45,178 nucleotides of DNA. It comes from UBA4656 sp002405525. Its GTDB lineage: Bacteria > Pseudomonadota > Gammaproteobacteria > Xanthomonadales > Ahniellaceae. The position numbers and the translations under genes were made by a program. The notes under the pieces were generated by a model. That model was given only the letters and a program-made list of their open reading frames with translations, had not been told where the DNA came from and did no database searches. Below are positions 16,763 to 24,610 of the stretch, piece after piece. Location: positions 1 through 45,178 of the forward strand of contig DAIMGT010000026.1 in NCBI GenBank assembly GCA_036723735.1, read 5' to 3'. Position 1 is the stretch's first letter, and each line of letters opens with the position of its first letter.

Positions 16763-17809
16763 TCAGGCTCCGAATCCAGGGTAGTAGTGACGGAACGAGG
16801 CATCCTCGGGCAGCACCCGCGGACCGCCCTCGCCGTAGCAGGGGTGCGCGTGCCACGGCTGCGCCGCGGCGTCGGTGAGTGCATTGAGTTCCTGCATGTA
16901 CGGCACCGCGTCCGCGCGCAGGCCAGCCTCGACCGCGCGCCAGTCGGGGAAGCGCTGAAAGGCGTCGAGCCAGATCGCTCGGCCAGCCAGGTAGCCGGAC
17001 GCGCCCGCGGCGTAGGCGTAGTGCAACACGCGGCGGAACTGCTGCATCCCGGCACCTGCCGAGAGCATCACCCAGGGGCGGCCGGCGATACGGCCGAGTT
17101 CGTCGAACAGCGCCTGCGCGTGGTCCGCGCCGGCCGTGCCCGGCTCGGGCAGGTCGGCTGCGGGGACCGGGCTCTCCAGCTTGAACAGGTCGACGCCGAA
17201 CACCGGATCGGCGAAGGTGCGCACGCTGTCGAGCACCAGCTCGGGCTGCTTGGTCTTCATCTCCACGTACTCGGGGGTCTGCTCGGCGTCGCGCGCCAGC
17301 GGATAGACCAGCAACTCGAAGACGTAGGGCAGGTCGTAACGGCGGCAGGCCTCGCCGACACGCGCGGTAAAGGCCTGCTGCGCCTCACGCACCGCCGCAT
17401 CGGCGTCCGGGCGGTACCAGGTCAGCACCTTTACGGCGTCGCCGCCGGCACGCTTGATCTTCTCCACCGACCAGTCGTCGATCTCGGCCGACAGGCGCCC
17501 ACCCGGCGTCTCGACGAAAAGCGAGTCCTCGAGGGTCAGGATCATGCCGAGCGACGCGTCCAGCATCGTCACCCCGCGGGGGTAGGCATAATGCGGATCG
17601 AGCAGCATCGCGGTCGATTCGCCCTGCAGTTCGCGGATCAGGAGCTCCTTGAAACCGGCGACGTCCTCCCACACGGCCTGCGCGGTGCCACGGCGCTCGC
17701 GGATCAGGTTCTTGATCGGAGGCCGCTGGTCGACCGCAGTCATCTTGAACCGGCCCTGGCGGTCGGCGAGGCGGCGCATGCCACGGTACTTTCCTGCGGA
17801 CAGCTGCAT
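16763..17809 (-). CDS. yihT: Class I aldolase of the LacD/YihT type, candidate sulfofructose-1-phosphate aldolase
   Basis: A 348-residue TIM-barrel aldolase related to tagatose-bisphosphate aldolase LacD and sulfofructosephosphate aldolase YihT. It begins with the family's SAGKYRGMRRLADRQGRF and TAVDQRPPI. Lys210 in GVDLFKLESPV sits where LacD-type enzymes form the Schiff base, and AGGDAVKVLTWYRPD is a second conserved strand. The predicted reaction is cleavage of 6-deoxy-6-sulfofructose-1-phosphate to DHAP and sulfolactaldehyde in the cytoplasm. It starts 4 bp after the kinase stop and ends 1 bp before the isomerase start. It is longer than E. coli YihT (about 290 residues). LacD activity on an ordinary sugar bisphosphate is the main alternative, but the sulfolactate genes next door argue against it. 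Confidence 0.8.
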   Translation of the reverse strand: MQLSAGKYRGMRRLADRQGRFKMTAVDQRPPIKNLIRERRGTAQAVWEDVAGFKELLIRELQGESTAMLLDPHYAYPRGVTMLDASLGMILTLEDSLFVETPGGRLSAEIDDWSVEKIKRAGGDAVKVLTWYRPDADAAVREAQQAFTARVGEACRRYDLPYVFELLVYPLARDAEQTPEYVEMKTKQPELVLDSVRTFADPVFGVDLFKLESPVPAADLPEPGTAGADHAQALFDELGRIAGRPWVMLSAGAGMQQFRRVLHYAYAAGASGYLAGRAIWLDAFQRFPDWRAVEAGLRADAVPYMQELNALTDAAAQPWHAHPCYGEGGPRVLPEDASFRHYYPGFGA

Positions 17810-17813
17810 GCCG

Positions 17814-18713
17814 CTACTCCGGATGGGAAGCCATGAAATCGTCGACCTCGGCGCGCGTCGGCGCGCCGGCGCGGCCGCCGCCGCGCTGCACCTTCAGGGC
17901 GGCGGCGGCGGACGCGAAGCGCACGGCGTCGAGGTTTTCGGCGCCCTCAGCCAGCGCCAGCGCGAACGCGCCGTGCCAGACATCTCCTGCACCGAGCGTG
18001 TCGACCGCTGTCACGCGATGCCCGGGCAGGTGCCGGTACTCGCCGCGGGACAGGACATGCACCCCCTCGGCGCCGACCGTGACGCAGCACCAGGCGTCCA
18101 GTCCGCGCGACACGAGGCCGAGCGCGCGCACCGGGTCCGTCTCGCCGGTGAAATCGGCCAACGCCTCGTGCGAGAAGGCGAGGTGGCTCGCCGCGGCCAG
18201 CACGGCGCGCTGCGCCGGTACCGGCCGGTCAGCATCCAGTACGCCAGGCAGACCCGCGGCCCGCGCAGCCGTCAACGCAGCCAGCGCGCCCTCCGGCCAG
18301 CGGCTGTCGGCGAGCACCGCGGCGCAGCCGAGGGCACCAGGGTCCGGCAGCCAGTCGGCGGCAACCTGCATGCGAACATCGAGATAGTTGACGATCATGC
18401 GCTCGCCGGCGGCATCGAGAAGAACCGCCGACAGTGAGGACGCGCAGCCGGGGAATCGGCGCAGCCACGCGCAGTCCACGCCGTGGCCGACGAGTTCCGC
18501 CTCGATCAGTCCGGCGACCGCATCGTCGCCCAGGCGCGCCGCGAGCAGGGGCTCGCCGCCAAGTCTCGCGATCGCCACCGCCGCGGTGGCCGCCGGGCCG
18601 CCGCCGACGCAGGCGAAGGCGGAAGCCTGGTGCTTCCGCGCCGTGGCAGGGAGTTCCGGCACGCGGAACACGAAGTCTTGCACTGCGTGACCCACACAGA
18701 GGACCCTGGACAT
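17814..18713 (-). CDS. yihV: PfkB-family kinase, YihV-like sulfofructose kinase
   Basis: A 299-residue ribokinase/PfkB-family kinase. The start MSRVLCVGH, the glycine-rich CVGGGPAATAAVAIARLGG (residues 35-53), ASSLSAVLLDAAGERMIVNY, the anion-hole/base motif DTLGAGDVWHGAFALAL (Asp244) and ALKVQRGGGRAGAP match E. coli YihV closely as I recall that sequence. The expected reaction is ATP-dependent phosphorylation of sulfofructose at C1. ATG at 18713 is chosen over ATG at 18728 because it gives the family's usual N-terminus. It lies 25 bp after the GntR gene and 4 bp before the aldolase gene, in one operon with isomerase and GH31. Confidence 0.85.
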   Translation of the reverse strand: MSRVLCVGHAVQDFVFRVPELPATARKHQASAFACVGGGPAATAAVAIARLGGEPLLAARLGDDAVAGLIEAELVGHGVDCAWLRRFPGCASSLSAVLLDAAGERMIVNYLDVRMQVAADWLPDPGALGCAAVLADSRWPEGALAALTAARAAGLPGVLDADRPVPAQRAVLAAASHLAFSHEALADFTGETDPVRALGLVSRGLDAWCCVTVGAEGVHVLSRGEYRHLPGHRVTAVDTLGAGDVWHGAFALALAEGAENLDAVRFASAAAALKVQRGGGRAGAPTRAEVDDFMASHPE

Positions 18714-18738
18714 GGGCGCGGCCCGCATCCGTCGCCGT

Positions 18739-19458
18739 TCAGGACAGGGTCACGGCGTAGACCAGCCGCGACGTGTCGCAGCGGCTGATGCGCCACTCGA
18801 CCCGGCTGCCATCGATCGCGATCGCGACCCGGTCGATGTGCAGCAGCGGCGCGCCGACGGCGAGCGGCAGTCGACGCGCGTCCTGGGCGCGCGTCACATC
18901 GGCCCGCAGTTCCTCCTCGGCACTGACGATGTTGACGCCGTACTCCTGCTGGAACATCGCGTAAAGCGCATTCGGCAGCGGCAGCCTGCGGTCGATGTCG
19001 GGAAACTGCCGGAGCGGCAGGATAATGCGCTCGAACACCGCCGGCCTGCCGCCTACCATGCGGGTCCGCACGACCTCCACCACCTGCTCGCCGGCGTCGA
19101 GCCGCAGTCGGCGAAGTTCAGGCGCCCGCGCCGCGCGGCGCCGCACCGATTCGTCCGCGCTGGTCGGCGTTGCGCGTTCCGAGCCGGGCTCCGAAAGGCG
19201 GAAGAAGCGGAACAGCGCGCGCTCCTGCGTGTGCTCGGCGACGAAGGTGCCCTTGCCCTGACGGCGCTCGATCACCTTCTCGACCGCCAGCGCGTCCAGT
19301 GCCTTGCGCACCGTCCCCTGGCTGACGTTCAACTGGCCGGCCAGCGCCTGTTCGCTGGGCAGCGCCTCGCTCGGCCGCCATGCGGACTCCGCGATCTGCT
19401 TCACGAGGAAGTCGTAGACCTGCCGGTAGAGCGGGCGGTACTGGGGCGATGCGTCCAT
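18739..19458 (-). CDS. GntR-family regulator with UTRA ligand domain
   Basis: A 239-residue regulator with an N-terminal winged helix (PLYRQVYDFLVKQIAES, SEQALAGQLNVSQGTVRKAL, RRQGKGTFVAEH, to about residue 75). A C-terminal UTRA domain of the HutC type follows (VVRTRMVGGRPAVFERIILP). Members usually repress catabolic genes until they bind a pathway intermediate. ATG at 19458 is preferred. A TTG at 19491 would add eleven residues. It is the first gene of the minus-strand sulfosugar operon and divergent from suyA, so it is placed to control both arms. E. coli uses the unrelated DeoR-type YihW for this job. The effector, possibly a sulfosugar phosphate or sulfolactate, is inferred. Confidence 0.88.
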   Translation of the reverse strand: MDASPQYRPLYRQVYDFLVKQIAESAWRPSEALPSEQALAGQLNVSQGTVRKALDALAVEKVIERRQGKGTFVAEHTQERALFRFFRLSEPGSERATPTSADESVRRRAARAPELRRLRLDAGEQVVEVVRTRMVGGRPAVFERIILPLRQFPDIDRRLPLPNALYAMFQQEYGVNIVSAEEELRADVTRAQDARRLPLAVGAPLLHIDRVAIAIDGSRVEWRISRCDTSRLVYAVTLS

Positions 19459-19577
19459 GGCGGCAAGCGCGTCGTCGGACTCGGAATCCAAAGGGTACGC
19501 GCGCCTTGCGCCGACGTCCAGCCTCTGCTGTATGATGTGTTCTACAAGAGTTGCAGGACTGCCGAAGGAGGCCCGCG
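19459..19577 (+). promoter_or_regulatory. Divergent promoter region gntR/suyA, with suyA -10 and strong RBS
   Basis: This 119 bp gap holds a good -10 hexamer TATGAT at 19531-19536 pointing to suyA, with only a poor -35 upstream. Overlapping it, TGTA and TACA arms flank the -10 (19529-19546), a possible regulator site. GAAGGAGG at 19564-19571 is a strong ribosome-binding site 6 nt before the GTG start of suyA and supports that start. Confidence 0.5.
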
Positions 19578-19865
19578 GTGAGCATCCCCCATCTTCTGGT
19601 CCACGATCCGGCCGACAACGTGGGAGTCGTGGTGGTCGAGGGCCTCGCAGCCGGCACCGAGATGCTCTGCGTGGTGACCCACGACAACACCGATTTCCGG
19701 ATGCCGGTGTCGATGGACGTGCCGATCGGCCACAAGGTCGCGCTGCGCGACCTCGCGCCCGGCGATACCGTCATCAAGTACGGGCAGGACATCGGGCGCA
19801 TGGTGGCGCCGGCGAAGCGCGGCGAGCATGTTCATGTCCACAATCTCAAGACCAAGCGCTGGTAG
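19578..19865 (+). CDS. suyA: (R)-sulfolactate sulfo-lyase, small subunit
   Basis: A 95-residue SAF-domain protein matching SuyA. Diagnostic stretches are LVHDPADNVGVVVVEGL, DVPIGHKVALRDLAPGDTVI, KYGQDIGRMVAP and the C-terminus HVHNLKTKRW. With SuyB it forms the iron-dependent lyase that converts (R)-sulfolactate to pyruvate and sulfite in the cytoplasm. The GTG start at 19578 follows a strong GAAGGAGG. Upstream in-frame codons would enter the ribosome-binding site. It is the first gene of a six-gene plus-strand operon. A split galactarate/altronate dehydratase is the generic alternative name, but gene size, partner and context favour SuyA. Confidence 0.88.
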   Translation: MSIPHLLVHDPADNVGVVVVEGLAAGTEMLCVVTHDNTDFRMPVSMDVPIGHKVALRDLAPGDTVIKYGQDIGRMVAPAKRGEHVHVHNLKTKRW

Positions 19866-19880
19866 CCCGGGGGCCACGAC

Positions 19881-21053
19881 ATGAGCATGCGCAGGAAGAT
19901 CTGGGCCTACCGGCGCGGGAACGGTCGCGTAGGCGTCCGCAACTACGTCGCGATCCTGCCGGTCGACGACATCTCGAACGCGGCCTGCGAGGCCGTCGCC
20001 GCGCATATCCAGGGAACGATCGCGCTGCCGCACGCGTATGGTCGCCTGCAGTTCGGCGAGGACCTGGAACTGCATTTCCGCACCATGATCGGCACCGGCG
20101 CCAACCCCAACGTCGCCGCCTGCGTGGTGATCGGTATCGAACCGGGCTGGACGCGCCGGATCGTCGACGGGATCGCCGCGACCGGCAAGCCGGTGGCCGG
20201 TTTCTGGATCGAAGGTAACGGCGATATCGCCACCGTCGCCGCGGCGTCGCGCAAGGCCAAGGAGTTCGTGCACTGGGCGACCGAGCAGGTTCGGGAGGAG
20301 TGCGATCTGGCCGAACTGTGGATCGCCGCGAAGTGCGGTGAATCCGACACGACCACCGGGCTCGCCTCTTGTCCGACGGTCGGCAACATGTACGACAAGC
20401 TGGTTCCCGCCGGTCTTTACGGCTGCTTCGGCGAGACCTCCGAACTGACCGGCGCCGAGCACCTGGCGGCCGCGCGCGCCGCCTCGCCGGCGGTGCGCGA
20501 CAAGTTCATGCGGACCTGGAAGGCCTACCAGGATGACGTGATCGAGGCGCACAAGACCTCCGACCTTTCCGACAGCCAGCCGACCAAGGGCAACATCGCC
20601 GGCGGCCTGACCACGATCGAGGAGAAAGCGCTCGGCAACCTCGAGAAGATCGGCAAGAAGGTCAGTTTCATCGACGTGCTGCAGCCCGCCGAGGCGCCGT
20701 CTGCAGGGCCCGGGCTGTACTTCATGGATACCTCCTCGGCCGCGGCCGAGTGCTGCACGCTGCAGGCGGCGGCGGGTTACGTGGTGCACATCTTCCCCAC
20801 CGGCCAGGGCAACGTGATCGGCAACCCCATCATGCCGGTGATCAAGGTCACCGGGAATCCGCGCACAGTCCGCGTCATGTCCGAGCACGTCGATGTCGAT
20901 GTCTCCGGGATCGTTCGCCGCGAGATGACGATCGACGAAGCGGGCGACTTGCTGATCGACATGATCGTTCGCACGGCCAATGGCCGACTCACCGCCGCCG
21001 AGGCGCTCGGCCATCGCGAGTTCGTGATGACCAAGCTGTATCGCAGCGCCTGA
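19881..21053 (+). CDS. suyB: (R)-sulfolactate sulfo-lyase, large subunit
   Basis: A 390-residue UxaA/GarD C-domain protein, the expected length of SuyB. Conserved blocks include GNGRVGVRNYVAILPVDDIS, GESDTTTGLASCPTVGNMYD, SDSQPTKGNIAGGLTTIEEK, ALGNLEKIGKK and HIFPTGQGNVIGNPIMPVIK. Together with SuyA it cleaves the C-S bond of (R)-sulfolactate, the step that releases sulfite and feeds pyruvate into metabolism. It lies 15 bp after suyA. The presence of this lyase means the cell can degrade the C3 sulfonate itself rather than excrete it as E. coli does with its sulfonate end product. Confidence 0.9.
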   Translation: MSMRRKIWAYRRGNGRVGVRNYVAILPVDDISNAACEAVAAHIQGTIALPHAYGRLQFGEDLELHFRTMIGTGANPNVAACVVIGIEPGWTRRIVDGIAATGKPVAGFWIEGNGDIATVAAASRKAKEFVHWATEQVREECDLAELWIAAKCGESDTTTGLASCPTVGNMYDKLVPAGLYGCFGETSELTGAEHLAAARAASPAVRDKFMRTWKAYQDDVIEAHKTSDLSDSQPTKGNIAGGLTTIEEKALGNLEKIGKKVSFIDVLQPAEAPSAGPGLYFMDTSSAAAECCTLQAAAGYVVHIFPTGQGNVIGNPIMPVIKVTGNPRTVRVMSEHVDVDVSGIVRREMTIDEAGDLLIDMIVRTANGRLTAAEALGHREFVMTKLYRSA

Positions 21054-21067
21054 GAGCGATCGCCGCG

Positions 21068-22081
21068 GTGGACACGGTCCGGCTCAGCCTGCGCGATGCC
21101 GAAGCGCTGTGCGCCGCCGCGCTCGAGGCTAGTGGCGCGTCCGCCACCGGTGCGCTGGCGACTGCGCGTGCGCTGGTCACGGCTGAAGCGGACGGGCAGG
21201 CTGGGCACGGGCTGTCGCGTGTGCCGTCCTACGCTCTGCACGTTCGCTGCGGCAAGGTCGACGGGCGCGTCATGCCGCGCGTTGAACGCGTCGCCACGGC
21301 GGCGCTGCGCGTCGACGCCGGCCATGGCCTCGCCTATCCGGCGATCGACGCCGCGCTGGTGGCGCTGGCGCCCCTGGCGCGGGAGTGCGGTATCGCGGTG
21401 GCCGCACTGCACCGCTCGCACCACTTCGGCCAGGCCGGTGCACACGCCGAACGGCTGGCCGTCGAGGGGCTGGTCGCGCTCGTGGTGGGCAACACCCCCA
21501 AGGCCATGGCGGCATGGGGCGGCCGGCGGCCGATGCTGGGTACTAATCCGCTCGCCTTCGCCGCTCCGCTGCCGGGTGCGCATCCGCCGCTGGTGGTGGA
21601 TCTCGCGCTGTCAGTCGCCGCGCGCGGCAGGATCGTCGCCGCTCAGAAGTCGGGCAGCGCCATTCCCGAGGGCTGGGCGCTGGATGCGGCGGGGCAGCCC
21701 ACCACCGATCCCGGCGCGGCGCTGGCCGGTACGCTGCTGCCGATCGGCGGGCCCAAGGGCGCGGCGCTGGCGCTGATGGTCGAAGTCCTCGCCGCCGCAC
21801 TGACCGGTTCCAGCTGGGCCTGGGAAGCCAGCTCCTTCTTCGACGACCGAGGCGGGCCGCCCGGCGTCGGCCAGTTGCTGATCGCGATCGATGCCCGGGC
21901 GCTGTCCGGCGGCGCCTACATCGCCCGCATGGGCACTCTGTTGGAAATGATCGCCGCCGACCCGGACGTACGTCTTCCGGGCGAGCGACGCTTGGCGCTG
22001 CGTGCGCGCGCCATGCGTGACGGCATCAGCGTTCCGCGCGCACTGCACGACGAAATCCGCAACCTGGCGCCCGCGGCCTGA
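21068..22081 (+). CDS. comC: (R)-sulfolactate dehydrogenase, ComC type
   Basis: A 337-residue member of the malate/L-lactate/ureidoglycolate dehydrogenase (Ldh_2) family. Family features are EADGQAGHGLSRVPSYALHV, the histidine region ALHRSHHFGQAGAHAE, GTNPLAFAAPLPG and GGPKGAALALMVEVLA. In sulfolactate degraders ComC interconverts sulfopyruvate and (R)-sulfolactate with NAD(P)H. Here it lies between suyB and slcC, the same functional trio described for Chromohalobacter. The start is taken as GTG at 21068, 14 bp after suyB. No strong Shine-Dalgarno is visible, so a few codons of uncertainty remain. Another 2-hydroxyacid substrate is possible but less likely here. Confidence 0.82.
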   Translation: MDTVRLSLRDAEALCAAALEASGASATGALATARALVTAEADGQAGHGLSRVPSYALHVRCGKVDGRVMPRVERVATAALRVDAGHGLAYPAIDAALVALAPLARECGIAVAALHRSHHFGQAGAHAERLAVEGLVALVVGNTPKAMAAWGGRRPMLGTNPLAFAAPLPGAHPPLVVDLALSVAARGRIVAAQKSGSAIPEGWALDAAGQPTTDPGAALAGTLLPIGGPKGAALALMVEVLAAALTGSSWAWEASSFFDDRGGPPGVGQLLIAIDARALSGGAYIARMGTLLEMIAADPDVRLPGERRLALRARAMRDGISVPRALHDEIRNLAPAA

Positions 22082-22116
22082 CGCGGCGCGGCAGGTGCGC
22101 GCCAGATGGGGGACTG

Positions 22117-23043
22117 ATGGCAGACATCGTGATCACCGAATTCATGGACGAGGCCGCCATCCGCGCGCATTTGTCGGGCTTCGATGTGCGCTACGACCCG
22201 ACGCTGGTCGACTCGCCCGACGCGCTGCGTGCGGCGCTGGCCGGCGCGCGGGGCCTGATCGTGCGCAATCGCACCCAGGTGCGCGGTCCGTTGCTCGACC
22301 AGGCCCCCGCGCTGGCGGTGGTCGGACGCCTCGGCGTCGGCCTCGACAACATCGACGTGGAGGCGTGCCGGTCGCGCCGGATCGACGTGTTCCCCGCCAC
22401 CGGCGCAAATGACCTTTCGGTCGCGGAGTACGTCGTCACGGCCGCGCTGCTGCTGCTGCGCGGCGCCTGGTTCGCGAGCGCCGCGGTCGTTGCCGGGCAG
22501 TGGCCGCGCCAGCGCCTGATGGGACGCGAGGCCCATGGCAAGCGCCTCGGCCTGGTCGGCTTCGGCGCCATCGCGCGCGAGACCGCGAGCCGCGCCCGCG
22601 CGCTCGGAATGACGATTGCCGCGCACGACCCATTCCTGCCCGCCGCGCATCCCGCGTGGGCCGGCGTCGACAACCTGACCCTGGCCAACCTGCTTGCGAC
22701 CAGCGACGTGGTCAGCCTGCATGTCCCGCTGACGCCGCAGACCACGCGGCTGGTCGACGCCGACGCGCTGGCGCGAATGAAGCCGGATGCGATCCTCGTC
22801 AACGCGGCGCGAGGTGGAATCGTGGACGAAGCGGCCCTCGTCGACGCCCTGCGGTCCGGGCGCCTGGGCGGAGCGGCGCTCGATGTGTTCGAGTGCGAAC
22901 CGGTCGATCCCGCCGGCGGCAAAGCCTTCGCCGGAATACCGAACCTCCTGCTGACGCCCCACATCGCCGGCGTGACGGTCGAATCCAACGTGCGGGTCAG
23001 CGACGTCACCGCGCGGGCGGTGGCCGCACGCCTTGCCGGATGA
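22117..23043 (+). CDS. slcC: (S)-sulfolactate dehydrogenase, SlcC type
   Basis: A 308-residue D-isomer-specific 2-hydroxyacid dehydrogenase (SerA-like fold without ACT domain). The NAD site is LGLVGFGAIAR. The catalytic set Arg232 (NAARGGIVDE), Glu261 (DVFECEP) and His282 (LLTPHIAG) is complete. The N-terminus MADIVITEFMDEAAI and IVRNRTQVRGPLL, GRLGVGLDNID, PATGANDLSVAEYV resemble SlcC. The predicted reaction is NAD-dependent oxidation of (S)-sulfolactate to sulfopyruvate. ComC then reduces sulfopyruvate to the (R) form that SuyAB accepts. A GGGGGA box precedes the ATG, and the stop overlaps the next start. Confidence 0.84.
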   Translation: MADIVITEFMDEAAIRAHLSGFDVRYDPTLVDSPDALRAALAGARGLIVRNRTQVRGPLLDQAPALAVVGRLGVGLDNIDVEACRSRRIDVFPATGANDLSVAEYVVTAALLLLRGAWFASAAVVAGQWPRQRLMGREAHGKRLGLVGFGAIARETASRARALGMTIAAHDPFLPAAHPAWAGVDNLTLANLLATSDVVSLHVPLTPQTTRLVDADALARMKPDAILVNAARGGIVDEAALVDALRSGRLGGAALDVFECEPVDPAGGKAFAGIPNLLLTPHIAGVTVESNVRVSDVTARAVAARLAG

Positions 23044-24590
23044 GCGACGGCGCCCGCCCCGCGGCCGCGCGGCGCATCGGCACGGAACCCGCGCGCATGA
23101 ACGGCGATTACGACCTGCTGGTGGTCGGTGGCGGAATCAATGGCGCCGGCATCGCCCGTGATGCGGCCGGCCGTGGTTTGTCCGTGCTGCTGGTCGAGCA
23201 GGACGACCTGGCGGGCCACACCTCGTCGGCCAGTACCAAGCTGATCCACGGCGGCCTTCGCTACCTCGAGCATCGAGAGTTCCGTCTGGTGCGCAAGGCG
23301 CTCGCCGAGCGAGAGCGCCTGATCGCTGCTGCCCCGCATATCCTGTGGCCGATGCGCTTCGTGATGCCGCACGATGCGCACCTGCGGCCGGCATGGATGA
23401 TCCGCGTCGGACTGTTCTTCTACGACCACCTTGCGCGTCGCGACCGCCTGGCCGGGTCGCGCGCCGTCGACCTGCGCAGCCACCCAGCGGGCAGGGCGCT
23501 GAGACCTGCGTTCCGACGCGGTTTCGAATACTCGGATGGATGGGCCGACGACGCACGACTGGTCGTGCTCAACGCGATCGACGCGCGCGAGCGCGGCGCC
23601 ACGGTGCTGACCCGCACCCGCTGCGAGGCGGTGACGCGCGACGGCGGCTGGCACGCGTTGCTGGCGGGTCCGAGCGGACGCACCGCGGTCGGCGCTCGGG
23701 CGCTGGTCAACGCCGCGGGGCCTTGGGCGGCCGACTTCCTGCACCGCCGCTCGCCGCTGGCTGCCCGGCACAGGGTGCGCCTCGTGAAGGGCAGCCACAT
23801 CGTGGTGCGGCGCCTGTTCGATCATGACCATGCCTACATCTTTCAGGCCCCGGACCGGCGGATCGTGTTCGCGCTGCCCTACGAGGGCGACTTCACGCTG
23901 CTCGGCACCACCGACGTCGAACACGGGGGCGATCCCGGCGCGGCGCGGATCAGCGGTGCCGAGATCGAATACCTGTGCATGATGGCAAATCGCTACTTCG
24001 CCAGGGGCATCGCGGCGGCGGACGTGGTGTGGAGTTTCGCCGGCCTGCGCCCCTTGCTCGACGATGATTCCGACGATCCTTCGGCCGTGACCCGGGACTA
24101 CGTGCTCGACCTGGATGAGCAAGGCGCGCCGGCGCTGTCCGTGTTCGGCGGCAAGCTGACCACTTATCGGGTACTGGCCGAAGCGGCGGTCGATCGCGTC
24201 GCGACGGCGCTCGGTGGGAACCGGACGGCCTGGACGGCGGGCGTGCCGCTGCCGGGCGGCGACCTGCCGGGCGCGGACTTCGATCGTTTCCAGCGCGAAA
24301 CCGCAGCGCGCTGGCCGTGGCTGCCATCCGCCTTGTGTTTGCGGCTGGCGCGAGCCTACGGCACCCGCATGGAGAGGATCCTTGGCGCCGCGAAGGCGAT
24401 GGCGGATCTTGGTGATGCGGTGTTGCCCGGCCTGTACGCGACCGAGATCGACTATCTGTTACGCGAGGAGTGGGCGTGCACCGCCGACGACATCCTCTGG
24501 CGGCGCAGCAAGCTGGGACTGCATCTCGGCCCGGAGGCGCCGGCCATCCTCGACCGTTGGATCGCCGCGCGCCGGCCGGCGGTGGCGTAA
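23040..24590 (+). CDS. glpD: Aerobic glycerol-3-phosphate dehydrogenase
   Basis: A 516-residue FAD-dependent, membrane-associated enzyme that oxidises sn-glycerol-3-phosphate to DHAP and passes electrons to quinone. It has the FAD motif LLVVGGGINGAGIARDAAGR, TSSASTKLIHGGLRYLEHRE, GLFFYDHLARRD, LVKGSHIVVRRLF and SVFGGKLTTYR, all closely like E. coli GlpD. The first ATG at 23040 overlaps the slcC stop (ATGA). A second ATG at 23097 gives a 497-residue protein nearer the usual 501. Its place inside the sulfolactate operon fits disposal of glycerol released from sulfoquinovosyl glycerol. A general glycerol role is also possible. Confidence 0.95.
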   Translation: MSDGARPAAARRIGTEPARMNGDYDLLVVGGGINGAGIARDAAGRGLSVLLVEQDDLAGHTSSASTKLIHGGLRYLEHREFRLVRKALAERERLIAAAPHILWPMRFVMPHDAHLRPAWMIRVGLFFYDHLARRDRLAGSRAVDLRSHPAGRALRPAFRRGFEYSDGWADDARLVVLNAIDARERGATVLTRTRCEAVTRDGGWHALLAGPSGRTAVGARALVNAAGPWAADFLHRRSPLAARHRVRLVKGSHIVVRRLFDHDHAYIFQAPDRRIVFALPYEGDFTLLGTTDVEHGGDPGAARISGAEIEYLCMMANRYFARGIAAADVVWSFAGLRPLLDDDSDDPSAVTRDYVLDLDEQGAPALSVFGGKLTTYRVLAEAAVDRVATALGGNRTAWTAGVPLPGGDLPGADFDRFQRETAARWPWLPSALCLRLARAYGTRMERILGAAKAMADLGDAVLPGLYATEIDYLLREEWACTADDILWRRSKLGLHLGPEAPAILDRWIAARRPAVA

Positions 24591-24610
24591 GCAGCCCGAA
24601 GGGAGCACAC

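Noticed and set aside
19542..21014. A 490-codon minus-strand open frame opposite suyA/suyB
   Set aside because: The plus strand encodes unmistakable SuyA and SuyB; the antisense frame has no motif.
19578..21053. Split galactarate/altronate dehydratase as an alternative to suyAB
   Set aside because: The small SAF subunit and the large subunit have the lengths and motif strings of SuyA/SuyB, and the next genes are sulfolactate dehydrogenase types; no uronate genes are near.
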